Positions 36,467 through 48,715 of a stretch of DNA of 64,000 bases are shown one piece after another (positions within the stretch are counted from its first letter, which is position 1; each line of letters starts with the position of its first letter). Source of the stretch: Fremontodendron californicum (lineage: Eukaryota; Streptophyta; Magnoliopsida; Malvales; Malvaceae); assembly GCA_030761205.1 (NCBI GenBank), contig JAULJL010000027.1, forward strand, positions 1,307,001 to 1,371,000. Reading direction: 5' to 3'. The notes under the pieces are model-generated. The model worked only from the letters and a program-made list of their open reading frames with translations, ran no database searches and had not been told where the DNA came from. The translations under genes and the position numbers were made by a program.

Positions 36467-36535
36467 CCATCATTAAAGAAGATCAAACTAAGAGGAGAAA
36501 TTGTAAAAATTCTTGCATGTACATATCTTTTTACT

Positions 36536-36538
<3 letters not shown>

Positions 36539-36574
<36 letters not shown>
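36539..36574. repeat. TA microsatellite
   Basis: About 18 uninterrupted AT dinucleotides in the 3' flank of the wound-induced gene. Confidence 0.9.
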
Positions 36575-36576
<2 letters not shown>

Positions 36577-38639
36577 ACTATAATTATGCAGTATTTGAGG
36601 ATTTTATATAATCCCAACTGTCAATCTTTCTCCTAATAATAAGTAATCAAATATAGCAATCATGTTTCTATATCTACTTTCGTTTTTAGTGGTTAAATTA
36701 ATTAGAAGCACTAGACCTCATCGTTTAAGACCTTTTATTTCGGCCTAAAGTTTGCAAAGTTTATCTCTACTCTAAAATATGAAAATTTTATTCATTTTAT
36801 TGTTCTAATGGAGAAAACGAAATTAGTCATGCATGAGGAAAGTGTTAAAATCTGATTTTGATATTTAAACAGGCATTTAACAAAGTTTATATTTCATGCG
36901 TTATTAATCTATAGTTTTAGACCCGACAAGTTTTTGCCATCTTATCAAAATAATTTACTACTTGTATTAATGAGTAAAAAGAAAATACACTTGTCTTATT
37001 AATGAATAAAATTTCTATCAAGTGACTACTTATTAATAATTGATAAAATTATAAAATGATTAGATTTGTCCAAATATTGAATTTTGGATAAAAATTTTCA
37101 AATTCAGACAATATTAAATTCTATTAAAAAAAATTTAATTTGAAAATATATATTTTTAAAAAATCGAGCTTTTTGAATCAAAAGGACTAAATCGAACTTT
37201 GAGTAGGATTTTTAAGAAATTAATTTAACTCAATTCGATTTATGGGTACATATTTTTAATTACGTGATAAAAATGAATCAAATATTAAATTCTTTATAAA
37301 TGACAATATTTAGTTCTATCTTATCCCTATGGTATTTGGGCAATTCTTTCGTTTTCTTTCCTTTTAAATTTTATTATTTCAGTACTTAAATATCTTTTCT
37401 TTCCCTTTCTTTGATAACTCACTTAAAGCTCCATAATTAATTATCAATATTACAACTCAGCCTGACAAGTATGAATGTATGATAATTAATACATACATGT
37501 TTATCCATCCATTCTCTTCCAAGAAGTAAACAAAGAAAGATCATTGGATAAATTCGAGCATGGCAGGAACCTAAGGCCCAATCCCAGGCCTATTGTTAAT
37601 ATCCCATGGACCCAGAACCATGTATCTAAAGTCTAGACAACCGGCTTAGCTCGGATAAAGCCATGCTCCCATCTCCATCTCCACCACATAAACGTACAAG
37701 GCTTGCCTCAAAGGCTGAAACTAGTGATAATCGATAAACTTTTTTGCGTCTCGATGTCCTTTCAGCTTCAATTATATTGAAGCTCCAAATACAAGATAAT
37801 TCTTCTTTTGTTTGAAAAACATAAACAGAAAGTTTGATTTTACACTTACCTTCTATAAGCCTTTATCAAACTCCATTGCTATCTAATCTAATCTAATCTT
37901 TTATTTTATATTATTTACTCTGTATTAAAGAATTCTTTTTGGGCCTGAACGGGTGTGGGCTGTGGGGGCATTTGCTTTTTATTTTATTTGCTACAGTCTA
38001 GTTGCTTAAGAGGACCAATCACTGTCTAGAATTGGGCTAAAGTCAACTTTTATTTTCAACTTGCAACCGCCAATTTAATTTCCGCGTCATTCCCACTAAT
38101 TATTTGCATTATTATTACATCCTTGATAACTTACAAAGACGGGACCGATTCTCCAATATTATTTTTTCAGTTCATTTCTTTTCAATACATCTTAATCATC
38201 ACTCATAAATGAGATTTTTACAATTAATGAATAGGTTCTACACATGTCAATGATAATGATGAATGTATTGAAAAGTAATGGAGTGGATTCTAACCCCATA
38301 AAATCAAGATAAATTATCTCAATAATTAGTGGGTTTATTACTTGTTAGGCTTCACGAACAAAATTAAGAGGATGACACATATTTTTTAATAGGGTAACAA
38401 TTAACATATATATTTTTTAAATTTTTATAGTATATTTAAAAAATAAAAAATAAAAAGTAATTTAAAGTTATATATATATATATATATACTAGAATATTTT
38501 CTCCGCTTCACTTGGGATTTTTTAATGTTTATAAATTTTTAATAAAATTAAAAATCATAAATAAATTTAAATTGAATCTTATTAAATAACTATCATTTAT
38601 TTAAATAAATTTTTTATATTTTAATATCTTAAATAAATG
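36575..38639. other. AT-rich spacer
   Basis: No gene recognised. 37130-37260 and 38440-38640 are very AT-rich; 37560-37720 is of average composition but holds no recognisable frame. Confidence 0.4.
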
Positions 38640-39630
38640 AATTTAGAGCTAAAATCGAATCATTATAATAAATTATACAAAATATGAAATGAATTGAGAC
38701 ACGACACAAACATGGAAAATTAATTAAAACAGAACACGAAAAATAACATGAACACCACATGAATACACGATCGTGTCAAAATCTATATAAAATGAATTAT
38801 TAACGCGTAAAAATTTATAATACTTTGAACACACAAATTTTTCTCTAAATTGAATCACTATGATAAATTATGTAAAATATGTCATGAATTGAGACACGAC
38901 ACGAACATATAAATTTTTTTATAAATTGAATCACGATGACAAACTATGCAGAATATGAAATAAATTGAGACATGACACGAACACAACATAGGAAAAATAA
39001 TTAATATACTACACGAAAAATACATGAATACGACACGAATACATGAACTTGTCGAAATATAAATAAAACGAATTATTAGCGTGTACAAATTTATATAAAT
39101 TTATAATACTTTAAAAACGCGAAAAATAACGCAAACAAAATATGAAATGAATTGAGACACGACACAATCACAACATAGAAAATAATTAAAACACGACACG
39201 AAAAATAACATGAACATGATACGAATACATGAACATGTCAAAATTTATATAAAACGAATTATTAACGTATACAAATTTATATAAATTTATAATATTTTGA
39301 ACACATAAAAAAAACACGAACAAACAATTTTTCTCTAAATTGAACCATTATGACAAATTATGCAAAATATATCATTAATTGATACACGATACGAACGTAC
39401 AAATTTTTTTCTAAATCGAATCAATGCAAAATATGAAATGAAGTGAGACACGACACAAACATAGCATAAAAAAATAATTAAAACATAATACGAAAAATAA
39501 CATAAACATTACACGAATATATGAACGTGTCAAAATATATATAAAATTAATTATTAACATGTAAAAATTTATATAAATTATAATACTTTAAACATATAAA
39601 AAATAATACGAACACAAACCCATAATTTTT
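38640..39630. repeat. Degenerate tandem array of ACGACACGAA-rich units
   Basis: A marker AAATGAATTGAGACACGACAC recurs (with changes) at about 38691, 38962, 39149 and 39440, and each is followed by CACGAAAAATAACATGAAC..., GTCAAAATTTATATAAAACGAATTATTAAC and TTTATAATACTTTGAACAC. Units are 190-290 bp and diverged by substitutions and small deletions. The same vocabulary occurs at 16560-16780 and weakly at 47420-47590. Origin unknown. Confidence 0.75.
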
Positions 39631-40537
39631 TTTTTTCTTTTGTATTTCCTGTCTTTTCCTTTGTGCCTTTTTTTTTCGCTCTCCTTATCACTCCATGATC
39701 CATCACCCTTCTTCCTTCTTTCCATTTTTTTTTCCTGTTTTCACACTTCTTCTTTTTTATTAATTATTGTGTAATCTTTAATATCCTTAACAAAAGTAAA
39801 AATTCCCTTTCTATCCTTGTTGGACATGTGTCAAGTATGCATACATTTGTGTAATCAATTTTATATTAATGTTAGATGATGGTCGTTTAATCTCAATTGT
39901 AAAAGTAAAAATATTCCATTGTCAATATTCTTATATCAAAAACAAATTCTAAAATAAAGTACTAATTATACAATTACAAATACTACTAAATTAAATGCTT
40001 TCCAAAACTAAAATATAAATTATGATTTTGTTATAATAGAAGTCTAGCAACAAAAATTATAATGATTTTCGACTCTTCTCTTCCATACTTAATTATAATA
40101 AATAAAAGAGTCATGCTATTTGCCCATTAATTTTATCCCAATTTTTATACCAAATATGACATGTAATTATTTGATAAATTCAAATATAAGATATACAAAT
40201 TAATAGTTAAATCAATTAATTTATAAATAAAATATTATAATCAAATCAAAATAATTATATGTCACGTGAAATATAACAAATTGAGACAAAACAAAAGTAA
40301 GAGATTTTTTTATGAAAGGTTTGTGATTTAAAAGATTATTTTTCAAAATATTGTACTTTCAAACTTACTTTTTAATACATAGCATTTTTTGTTATATCAT
40401 TATCACGTCATTTTTTAAATTTTTTTATAAAAAATATACAAAAAATTACATCAAATCTCTAACCTAAAACACCCTCTCTCTCTCTCTCTTTAAAAAAACC
40501 TCACTCTTAACCTTCAATTTTATTAATTTTTTTAAAG
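39631..40537. other. AT-rich spacer
   Basis: No gene seen. A CT microsatellite lies near 40474-40488. Confidence 0.35.
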
Positions 40538-40730
40538 ATTTTATTACCGGATGTTTTAAAAGTATTTTTTAAAATTAATATATAACAATATCTTCATTTA
40601 ATATATTGAAAATTATGAATAAAATTATTAATTTTTATATTTAATATAATATTTTTATTAAAAATAATATATTAATTAAATTAAAAAAATGCTTTAAGGA
40701 TACTAATTAATAACTACTTGAGAAAGTAAT
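40538..40730. repeat. Degraded copy of the 185-bp MITE family, copy C
   Basis: The interior (ATATTGAAAATTATGAATAA, TTTTTATATTTAATATAATA) and the arms (TTTTAAAAGTATTTTTTAAAATTA and a mirrored right end) match the copies at 24127 and 35384. The ends have decayed and no target duplication is evident. Confidence 0.6.
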
Positions 40731-41497
40731 TTTGGACTGGAGTGGAGAAGTTTAATATTTGATAAAAAAATACAAAAAAATGAATGTTGAAGAAGGAAAA
40801 TCCAAGAATGTTTGTTACGTCATCTTGAAGAAAATACAGTGGAAAAACCCCAACTTTTGCCGCAAACACCAAAATTTATCCGCACTCAAACACTTACATC
40901 ACATTCACACCTCTCTCTCTAATCTTCCCATCACTAAATAAATTTGTCATTAATCAAATATCAATCCCACCACAAATCCCATTAAATCAGACGTTAATCC
41001 AATCCAAATACGTCAATCAAAAATCCCACCTGCGCTGCTTTCCTCGTCAACTCCAGTAAAGCTTTTCTTCGTCGTTCAAACGTTTATTTGCCGTAGCTGC
41101 AAATCAAAGAGAAAGAGGAGGAGGAAATTAACTGACAAACAACTTTAGTTTTAAATTAAATAAACGAGGCTCAGTCAAAACTCAAAAGCAGTAAAATAAT
41201 GGAAGAACAGTGAAGGACTCACGGCGTCGTTTTTGAGTTTGATCCTCCCCGCTAATCAAGCACGGAAAGGTAAACTTTAAACGCAAAAAAGCCAAGGAAA
41301 GTGAAAACGGACTTGAATTCTTACACTCAAATACAGTACATTCCATGCTTTGAAATCCGATTCTCTCTCTCTGTTTTCCCTTTCACGAGTTTCTCGATTC
41401 AAACACCAGGGAAAGTTCTTCTTCTTCCTTCTTTTTTTTTTTTTTTTTTTTTAAGTTGGGAAACGCGGAAGCGGTGCCGTAGTTGCTCTTTTGAGAG
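40731..41497. other. Promoter and leader of the VAP4-type gene
   Basis: No other gene. The last 150 bases include a CT run and a 22-base T tract (about 41431-41453) shortly before the start codon, typical of a plant leader. Confidence 0.4.
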
Positions 41498-44118
41498 ATG
41501 GCAATAGAAACTGAGCAAAAGTCACTGTCCGATGGCAAAGTTTGGGGACTTTTTAAGTTGCCGTTTCGGCAAACCGGGAACAATACCAGTACGACGTTGT
41601 CTTCTTCCTTGGCGTCGAATCAACAAGGTCAAAGTCAGACTCACGTCGAAGGATCAAACCATCACGCCTCTGCCAATTCGGTTTCCTCCGTTGCGAAGTC
41701 GCTTTTACCGACTCGGCGTCGGCTCAAGCTTGATCCGGCTAATAAGCTCTATTTTCCATGTAAGTACCTTTTTTAGTATTATCTGATTTAAGATTTTCCG
41801 TTTATTTGATTAAAGCTAAAACAAAATTTTTTATGCTTATTTTTGGAAATTGACAGTAAAGTCAACAAATTTTTAAGAGTACAGATCGTTGATTAAAGTA
41901 GCTGGTAAAAGGCAGAGTAAGATTTGTAGTTTTAGTTTTTTTCCTTTGCTACTAATTGTTTGATTTTTTTTTTTTTAAAAATAAAGAAGATTTTTTTACT
42001 GTGAAATAAATAAGGAGTAGAAGGACTTGTTGACTTAATGCAGAAATTTTTCTATTTGATTTATTTCGAAAGAAATTGTATCGAAATTTCAAAGATTGAG
42101 AATTAAAAGCCAGTAAAATAACTAATTTCAGATTACAATGTTCTTATTCTTGATTGTGTATTTTGTTTTGTTTTTTGAAGATGAACCCGGCAAACAGGTG
42201 AGGAGCGCGGTCAGGATAAAAAACACTAGCAAGTCCTATGCAGCTTTCAAGGTACACCTTAAACTTAAACCCTCTGAACATTTCATTTTCACTGTGTTGT
42301 TTTTGTCTTTCTTATTATCCATTTTGGTAAGTTACATAAGTTAGAGATAGAAGTGGAAGCAAGTATAATTATATTTAAATGTAGTATATTATAGCCATTG
42401 CTTTGATGAGTCTTGTAATGAGTCCTTTTGTTTCTGTTGGTTTAGTTTCAAACAACAGCACCAAAGAGTTGTTTCATGCGCCCTCCGGGTGCTATTCTTG
42501 CCCCTGGTGAGAGCATCATTGCAACGGGTAATTGTTTATTTACACTCTTATGTTTACCCTTTACTTCTGGTTCGTATTATGTATTGGCACTAATATATGT
42601 TTTTGAATATTCTTCATATCATCTGAAAGACTCTTAATGAATTTCTCTTCATGTTTTGATTGGATCTACTAGTCTTCAAGTTTGTGGAGCCTCCTGAGAA
42701 CAATGAAAAACCAATGGATCAAAAGAGCAAGGTTAAGTTTAAGATCATGAGTCTCAAGGTGAAAGGTCCAATGGACTACGTACCTGAGCTGGTGCGTAGA
42801 ACTTCTCCTATAAAACTGTGTTTTTATATGATTCACATGAATTCCGTTTTCTATCTTGATGACAAAGAGTAAGACTTTTCAATTTGACCACATTTAGATG
42901 TTGGTGATCTTATGATGAACATAAAGTAATATCCTGTTGATGCATATAATATTTAGTTTATGTGGTTAATAGTTTTAATTTCTCTGCAAACAAGTGGCTT
43001 TATGGGATGACATTACATATAAGCAGTGCTATAGTTTGATAGAATTCTTGTATTTCCAAGGCTTTGTAACCTGAAGCATAAAATGTCACTATGGAACAAG
43101 CTTCTATATCCAATATTCTTCTTTTCTGGATTTGTACCTGCTGTCTGCAATATAAAGAAACTACTGTGCTTTGGGGCCATTTTTTTTTTTTTATTTTTTT
43201 ATTTTCTTTTCTTTTTTTGCATTTTTGTCATCAAGATGTCCTGCTGTTGCTTGCTGTAAATCGACTTTTGAAGGCTACATATGCCCAATTTTGATGCTTG
43301 ATGGGATGAGAATCTCTTGTTCTAAGCTGATTTTGGGCCCATTTTGATAGAGGCATGCATGATTTTCAATCATTTTTTGGATTGTCTGGCTGCCCTTGTT
43401 TGATGCACAATTGGGATTATTCTTTTACCACATACGCTGTTGATTGCTTCTCCACCTATCTGAACTTTCCTTTTTCCTTTGAGGTTGGATTTTTGTAGAC
43501 TTATGGTGTAATTAATCTTAGGTGCCTCATTTTTGTAGTTCGATGATCTGAAGGATCAAGTGGCAATAGAGCAAATATTACGGGTTGTTTTTCTAGATCC
43601 TGGGCGTCCTTGTCCTGTAAGTACTCGTAGCATCTTACTATCTTATCCAGCTATATGTGCCTTTATTCACACTTGCTTCTGCTTTTATACATTTGCATGT
43701 CAAGACTTTCCACCTGCATGATGCTTGAAATGCATACCAAATTATCAATATTTTTGCAAACAGATACTCCCATCACCAAGTAAAATCTAACAAACAAAAA
43801 AGAACACATAATTAGCCTAAATATTTATGGGTTTCTGCCTCGTGACTTTATGAAGGCTCTGGAAAAATTGAAGCGCCAATTAGCTGATGCTGATGCTGCA
43901 CTAGAGGAACGCAAAAAGCCTCCAGAGGATGCAGGTCCAAGGATTATTGGGGAAGGACTCGTCATAGATGAATGGGTAAAAGTCTTCTCGTAATCATCTG
44001 ATGAAAATTATGATTGTATGACATGCATTACTTATGGCTGTCAATTTCTATTCTGCAGAAGGAGCGAAGGGAAAGATACCTTGCTCGGCAGCAGGTTGAA
44101 GGAGTAGACTCAGCTTAG
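41498..44118 (+). CDS. PVA41: Vesicle-associated protein, VAP4 type (MSP domain)
   Basis: Seven exons: 41498-41759, 42181-42251, 42446-42527, 42673-42791, 43539-43616, 43856-43975 and 44059-44118, all in phase, giving 263 residues. A Ser/Gln-rich N-terminal region (1-70) precedes a major sperm protein domain at about 75-200: RLKLDPANKLYFPYEPGKQVR, then SCFMRPPGAILAPGESI and VKFKIMSLKVK. A charged helix that can form a coiled coil follows (ALEKLKRQLADADAALEER). No C-terminal membrane anchor is present, unlike VAP27 proteins, and this agrees with the plant VAP4 branch (Arabidopsis At5g54110/MAMI and At4g21450, from memory). MSP domains bind FFAT-like motifs and link proteins to the ER or plasma membrane; At5g54110 was described as mannitol-induced. 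Reading past the exon 1 donor reaches a stop within a few codons, so splicing is required. Confidence 0.9.
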
Positions 44119-45329
44119 AGCTGCAATTCTTAATCAGGTGCTTTATCATGTGATTGAAATTTTATATAATTGTCTCTTGCGTGTACCCCTCAAATCTTTT
44201 CATGTAACGGGAAGGGTGTTATCTGGAAGAATGGTAAAAAATTCCAAATATTTTGTTGTTTTATAAAAGTGAGCTAAATTTTCTGTAATTGGGGAGACTT
44301 TGAAACTCTGCTAGTTACCATCTGCTTCGTGGATAATCCGATTTTGTCGCCTCCCTAAATGGATCTCAAAGTGAGAAGTGTCTGAATGCATATTCTACAA
44401 TGTTCGCATCAATTATCTTTAGAAAATGTTTCACATTTTGGGTACTTCGTGGTAACAAATTTTCCAGTGCTTTTTGTAATCTTACAAAGCCATTTAGATA
44501 TGGGATGAAAGATGCTCTGTTCTTTCGCTAGCCGGAGCTAATGCTAGTCATTGTGAATGCATATAGATAAATCATGTCGGATAGAATATGGAGCCCTTTC
44601 TGGACATGATATTTAGATGCTACGTCGTTTCTAATCATCGACGATGGGCAATTGATGAAGTGTTTTTTGGGATAAATCCAGCGGTTTCTTGTACTTTATG
44701 GTAGGGTTGGGCCAAGGCGCCCACAACTTAAAACGTCGAAGGAGAATGAAAACTGTTTGGCTTTCCATATGGCTTTAATCAGCAGGACACGCAAGTCGCG
44801 CCAGCGATGGCCTCTACATTCCTAGTGTTTCTTGCCCTTTTCATTCCTAATAATAAAAGTAGCATTGGTTGCTCTACATCACTGTCAGGAATTTTTGTTG
44901 TCGTTGTCACTGTTAATGCCATACGACCCTATCTTCCTTTTCATTTCCCAAACGCTTATTACCTGGTTATACAGTATCTGCTCAAGGAGCCAACTTTCCT
45001 TAATACTCTGCTCGATCAATTATACCTGTTCTGCTCAGGGATTGCCACGTTTTTAACATATAACGTTTCTGGGTGGGGGAACTGCTGAGCAAATCCCTTT
45101 GGAGTTTCGACGAGTCCAATCAATAATTTTTGATCAAATTGTGACATTAGTCTCGTACTATAATCAAAAAGCGTATTTTATCCTTCTACTTTAATTCGAA
45201 AAATTTTGGTATTTCTACTTTTCGAGATTTTGAATTTTAGTTCAATTTTAAACGGTGTCAAATTTTTATCGTTAAATATGCTGATGTGACATTGATCATG
45301 CTCGCAAACTGATAATGTTCCATTAATCA

Positions 45330-45366
<37 letters not shown>

Positions 45367-45436
45367 CCTCTTTTTCAACAGGCTTGCAAGAAACAAGGAT
45401 AAGTTACAAAACCAGAGGAACTAGACATAAGTAAAG
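44119..45436. other. Spacer with degraded repeat
   Basis: Begins with the VAP4 3' UTR. 45125-45310 has the vocabulary of common plant repeat fragments (TTTTGAATTTTAGTTCAATTT, GATGTGACATTGATCATG). A TA microsatellite lies at 45333-45362. An open frame at 44807-45088 is hydrophobic but matches no family. Confidence 0.35.
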
Positions 45437-45679
45437 ATGAGCCATTTGAGCAGAGTTTGCATGGCAGCTAGTGTAGCTGCAGTGGAAGGACATAGAGATT
45501 GTAGCTCCAAATGGAATTCCAGTCTTCGACCTATTAACGCCTGCAAGAGAAGGAATTTTTTCTTGCCAGAGGCAAATAGAATGGCTAGCAATATATCAAA
45601 ATTAAACCAAATAGACCTCATGAGTGGCAATTGCAGGACACATCAAATTTGTTTGATTATGAACGAATATCCAATCTAA
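45437..45679 (+). CDS. Wound-induced-protein-like ORF with lost C-terminal signature
   Basis: An 80-residue frame begins MSHLSRVCMAASVAAVEGHRD and continues SKWNSSLRPINACKRRNFF, which is the N-terminal half of DUF3774 wound-induced proteins (typical: MSxLxRxWMAASVAVVQGH...). The usual end (SLRxVMYLxCWGP) is absent; the last 30 residues, ending in NEYPI, are unlike the family. Either the gene is a truncated pseudogene whose 3' half was replaced, or it is a short divergent member. It lies 9 kb from the intact homologue at 36221 on the same strand, so a dispersed local duplication is possible. Confidence 0.55.
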   Translation: MSHLSRVCMAASVAAVEGHRDCSSKWNSSLRPINACKRRNFFLPEANRMASNISKLNQIDLMSGNCRTHQICLIMNEYPI

Positions 45680-46380
45680 AGAGATATTCATATCTTCTGA
45701 TTTTTCATAAAGATTTGTCGGGTCTTAAGTCTTAACCTACAGAATGATCATGACAGGTTGCTTTCTGTCATCTTTTGATTGGAGTATCATCGTCCTAATC
45801 GTCAACCTTGTCATTGTTATTATGGTTTCTCTTCTGTGTACCTTGTAACCACATTTGGTGCCAAAGTTTCTCTGCCCTCTCAGGGCTAAGATAGAGCTGT
45901 ACTGTTAGGCTCTATGTTACCGTATTCTTTATTTTTCTGTACTCGTGTTCGATACATATTCAGATATTGGTATGGGATATAATTCTTCAAATAAATGAAA
46001 AACTTAGAAAAAAAATTAAAAATACCTGTGTTGAACACATATCCTTATCCGACATTCACCCCAAATCCGGTTAACATAAGTTATGCTGGCTTTTAGGCCA
46101 TTATTAAAGCGATGCAAATTGCAGACCTCTCCTCTATGCTGCTTCAAGATTCTTAATCTTAGTAATTAACATTGCTTTTTTCTTTGACTAATCCGCCAGG
46201 AATGAGAGTAGATCACAAAGAAAAGCCGGCCTCTTGTTTTGCTTCTTTGATGACTCTTTTGTATGTTACTATCATGAATTTTTGCTATAAATAGGAGTTT
46301 AATCCAGGAAGTTGCTCCACCGAAAAAGCAAAACAGCTTCACAAGCTAAGGCAAGAATAAAGAAAAGGAACCAACAAAAA
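45680..46380. other. Spacer and promoter of the LysM gene
   Basis: 45943-46060 contains GTGTTCGATACATATTC and TATCCGACATTCACC, part of the degenerate GTGTCCGACAC-type repeat seen elsewhere. The LysM promoter includes CTATAAATAGG near 46285, a good TATA box about 95 bases upstream of the start codon. Confidence 0.45.
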
Positions 46381-46774
46381 ATGGCAAAGTCCAACAAAAT
46401 TGCCATGATCACCAACTTTGTCTTGATCGTTGCTGTTTTGGTCATTGTCTCCATGGCTGAAAGCCGAGAAATTGGGCGTAAGTCTCAAATAATAATAAAC
46501 TAAAAATCTGAATAATAAGAAAGAAAAAAATTGAATTTTTCATTTATGTTTAGTATTAGAAATTTGATCAAATGTATTGAAATGTGCAGTTCTAAAGGGA
46601 AAGAAGAGCGCCCCAAGCTGTAACAAAGTCTATGGCGTAGTTAGTGGCGACACATGCTTTGGTGTAACAAACATGTTCAACTTGAACACTACATTCTTCG
46701 AATCAGTCAACCCAAATCTCCAGTGTGATTCTATCTTTGTTGGTCAATGGCTTTGTGTTGCTGGAAAAGCATAA
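46381..46774 (+). CDS. Small secreted LysM-domain protein
   Basis: Two exons, 46381-46477 and 46590-46774, give 93 residues. The start ATGGCAAAG has a good plant context. Residues 1-27 form a signal peptide (hydrophobic run NFVLIVAVLVIVSMA). The mature part is essentially one LysM module: SCNKVYGVVSGDTCFGVTNMF, NLNTTFFESVNPNLQC and FVGQWLCVAG, with four Cys residues that can pair. Single-LysM secreted plant proteins of this type are abundant, and their ligand is thought to be chitin or related N-acetylglucosamine polymers, but their biology is poorly known. A TATA box (CTATAAATA) lies near 46285. There is no kinase or GPI signal, so it is not a receptor. Confidence 0.85.
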
Positions 46775-48715
46775 TCAAGCAACTAAATGATCAAGAAATT
46801 AAAACAGTTCTTATGATTCATAGTCCATGAAATAAGGAGAGAGTAAAATTTTCTCCATGTCCATTGCTTTTAATTTTTTTTTTTTCAATAAATGAGGAGA
46901 GATTAAATTTGATTATTGAAATTAAGAATTTAATATTTTACCCAGAGACTGTAGCCATTATCCCATGTTTCTTGGTATTCTTGGAATTTCAATAGATTTC
47001 TTTTTCTCCATCGTAAACTTAAATCTGATTCACTTTCTTTCTGTACATCATGCAAAATCTTTTGCTTGCAATGTCAAGAAGAATATTAGTAAGAAAAATC
47101 AGATTCAAAGACAAATCAATCAGGGGAAAATAATTGGTATTATTATCAAAATTCAAAACTAAACGGCAAAGATTGGTGTTCGTAGTAATAAGCTTCAAAA
47201 TTTGGGCTACGCCGTGAATCAAGATTTTACAACTAGAGTCCAATTAGGAAAATATAAGCCGTAACGTAAGCCTACAAACTACAATTCAATCCCAGTATAC
47301 TATAAGGCTGATTAAAAGGCCCATAATGTTCAAATTAAATGTCTGATTTTTTTTATATGAAATTAAATGTTTGATTAGTTGAAGGAGTTCAGTTGTTTTT
47401 CCTCGTTGAAATTAGATTTAGTAATTTTATACATGATACAAAAATAAAAATAGATACAATATATTTAATAAATATAAAATAATATAATAAACATAACACA
47501 ACATATTTAAACATGATTAATACGATTAATATAATACGTTTAATGCAACACGTATATTTAAATTATCAAATCTAGTTAAAACGATTACGTTGTTTACATT
47601 TGTCACCAAAAAAATTATTGAGAAATAGTGAGGGACAAGTAACCAAAAATTAAATTCCAATTATCCACTTCTTTTCATCTTATCCAAAACCAAAAAAAAA
47701 AAACATGTCTCTTGAAAAAGGGGAGGTTTTGGAACTTGAAAGAGGCAAAAAAAAAAAATAAAAAATTTTGCGCCTCCACAAATCTAATAAATGTATAGTC
47801 ATGCGATTCTCCTGTGTTGCGACAGTGCAAGGCCGTGATCAAATTGACAAACAATCCCTTTTCTTCTAAAGATTTTTGCCTTCCTATGTTAATCCATGGC
47901 CAATTCGTACATTAATTTCGTCTCAATTCAATTCATTCGCCGAAAGCTTATACAAGTCTCATTATAACATGGTGACAAAGAAAAAGAAAATGCCACTCCA
48001 AAAGCATGAGAAACTTCTTGATTCTCCAGTTGGAATAAAGTTGTGGAAATCTTATCAAAGTGTTTTATCCCTTTGTTGCAAAGTTTAAGATAAATTTGCC
48101 ATTACTTGCTACCAAGGTTAACTGTAATATATCCAATTCAGTAATTAAAATCCATAATGTTTTGATTTTGGTACCTTATTATTTCCAAATTTTTCTTTTT
48201 AATTATTCAAGATCCCTTGTTATCACAATGACTCAAGAATCCATTATCCACCCATTATTTTAATATAAAAAATGGATCAAAATTCTAGTGTGATTTTGGG
48301 TAAGGTTAGATAAACTGATCTTTGAGATTGATACCTTAGCTTTGATTTCATTACATAGTTTAGACGATTAACAACATTGACAAGAAATTGATAAAAACAG
48401 TGGCAAAGAAACCTCATATGAAACTAAACAGAATCAACAAAATATCATATGTTATTTTTTTTATCAAGGGAAATGCTTATGTAAAATTTGATAAATCAAA
48501 GGGAAAAAAATAACTAGTTTTTTTACAATTATTCAATCACCTTTGCTATTATTTCAATTGCAATTGGGTCATAAAACCATTCTCTCTTGTTTCGTTTTGC
48601 AATTTCATCTTTGATTTGTTTATACTCCAATAAAAAGCTGAACAATACTGAAACCAATAGAGTATGTACTAGTAAATTGAAAACAAAGAAAAAGCAATTA
48701 AATATCCGGGGTGAG
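46775..48715. other. Spacer between LysM and STP genes
   Basis: No gene recognised. 47420-47590 contains sequence of the ACGACACG type (AACATAACACAACATATTTAAACATG). Otherwise AT-rich, with the STP 3' UTR at the right end. Confidence 0.4.

Noticed and set aside
44807..45088. 93-residue frame starting MASTFLVFLALF
   Set aside because: Signal-peptide-like start only; two overlapping frames of similar length and no family signature.
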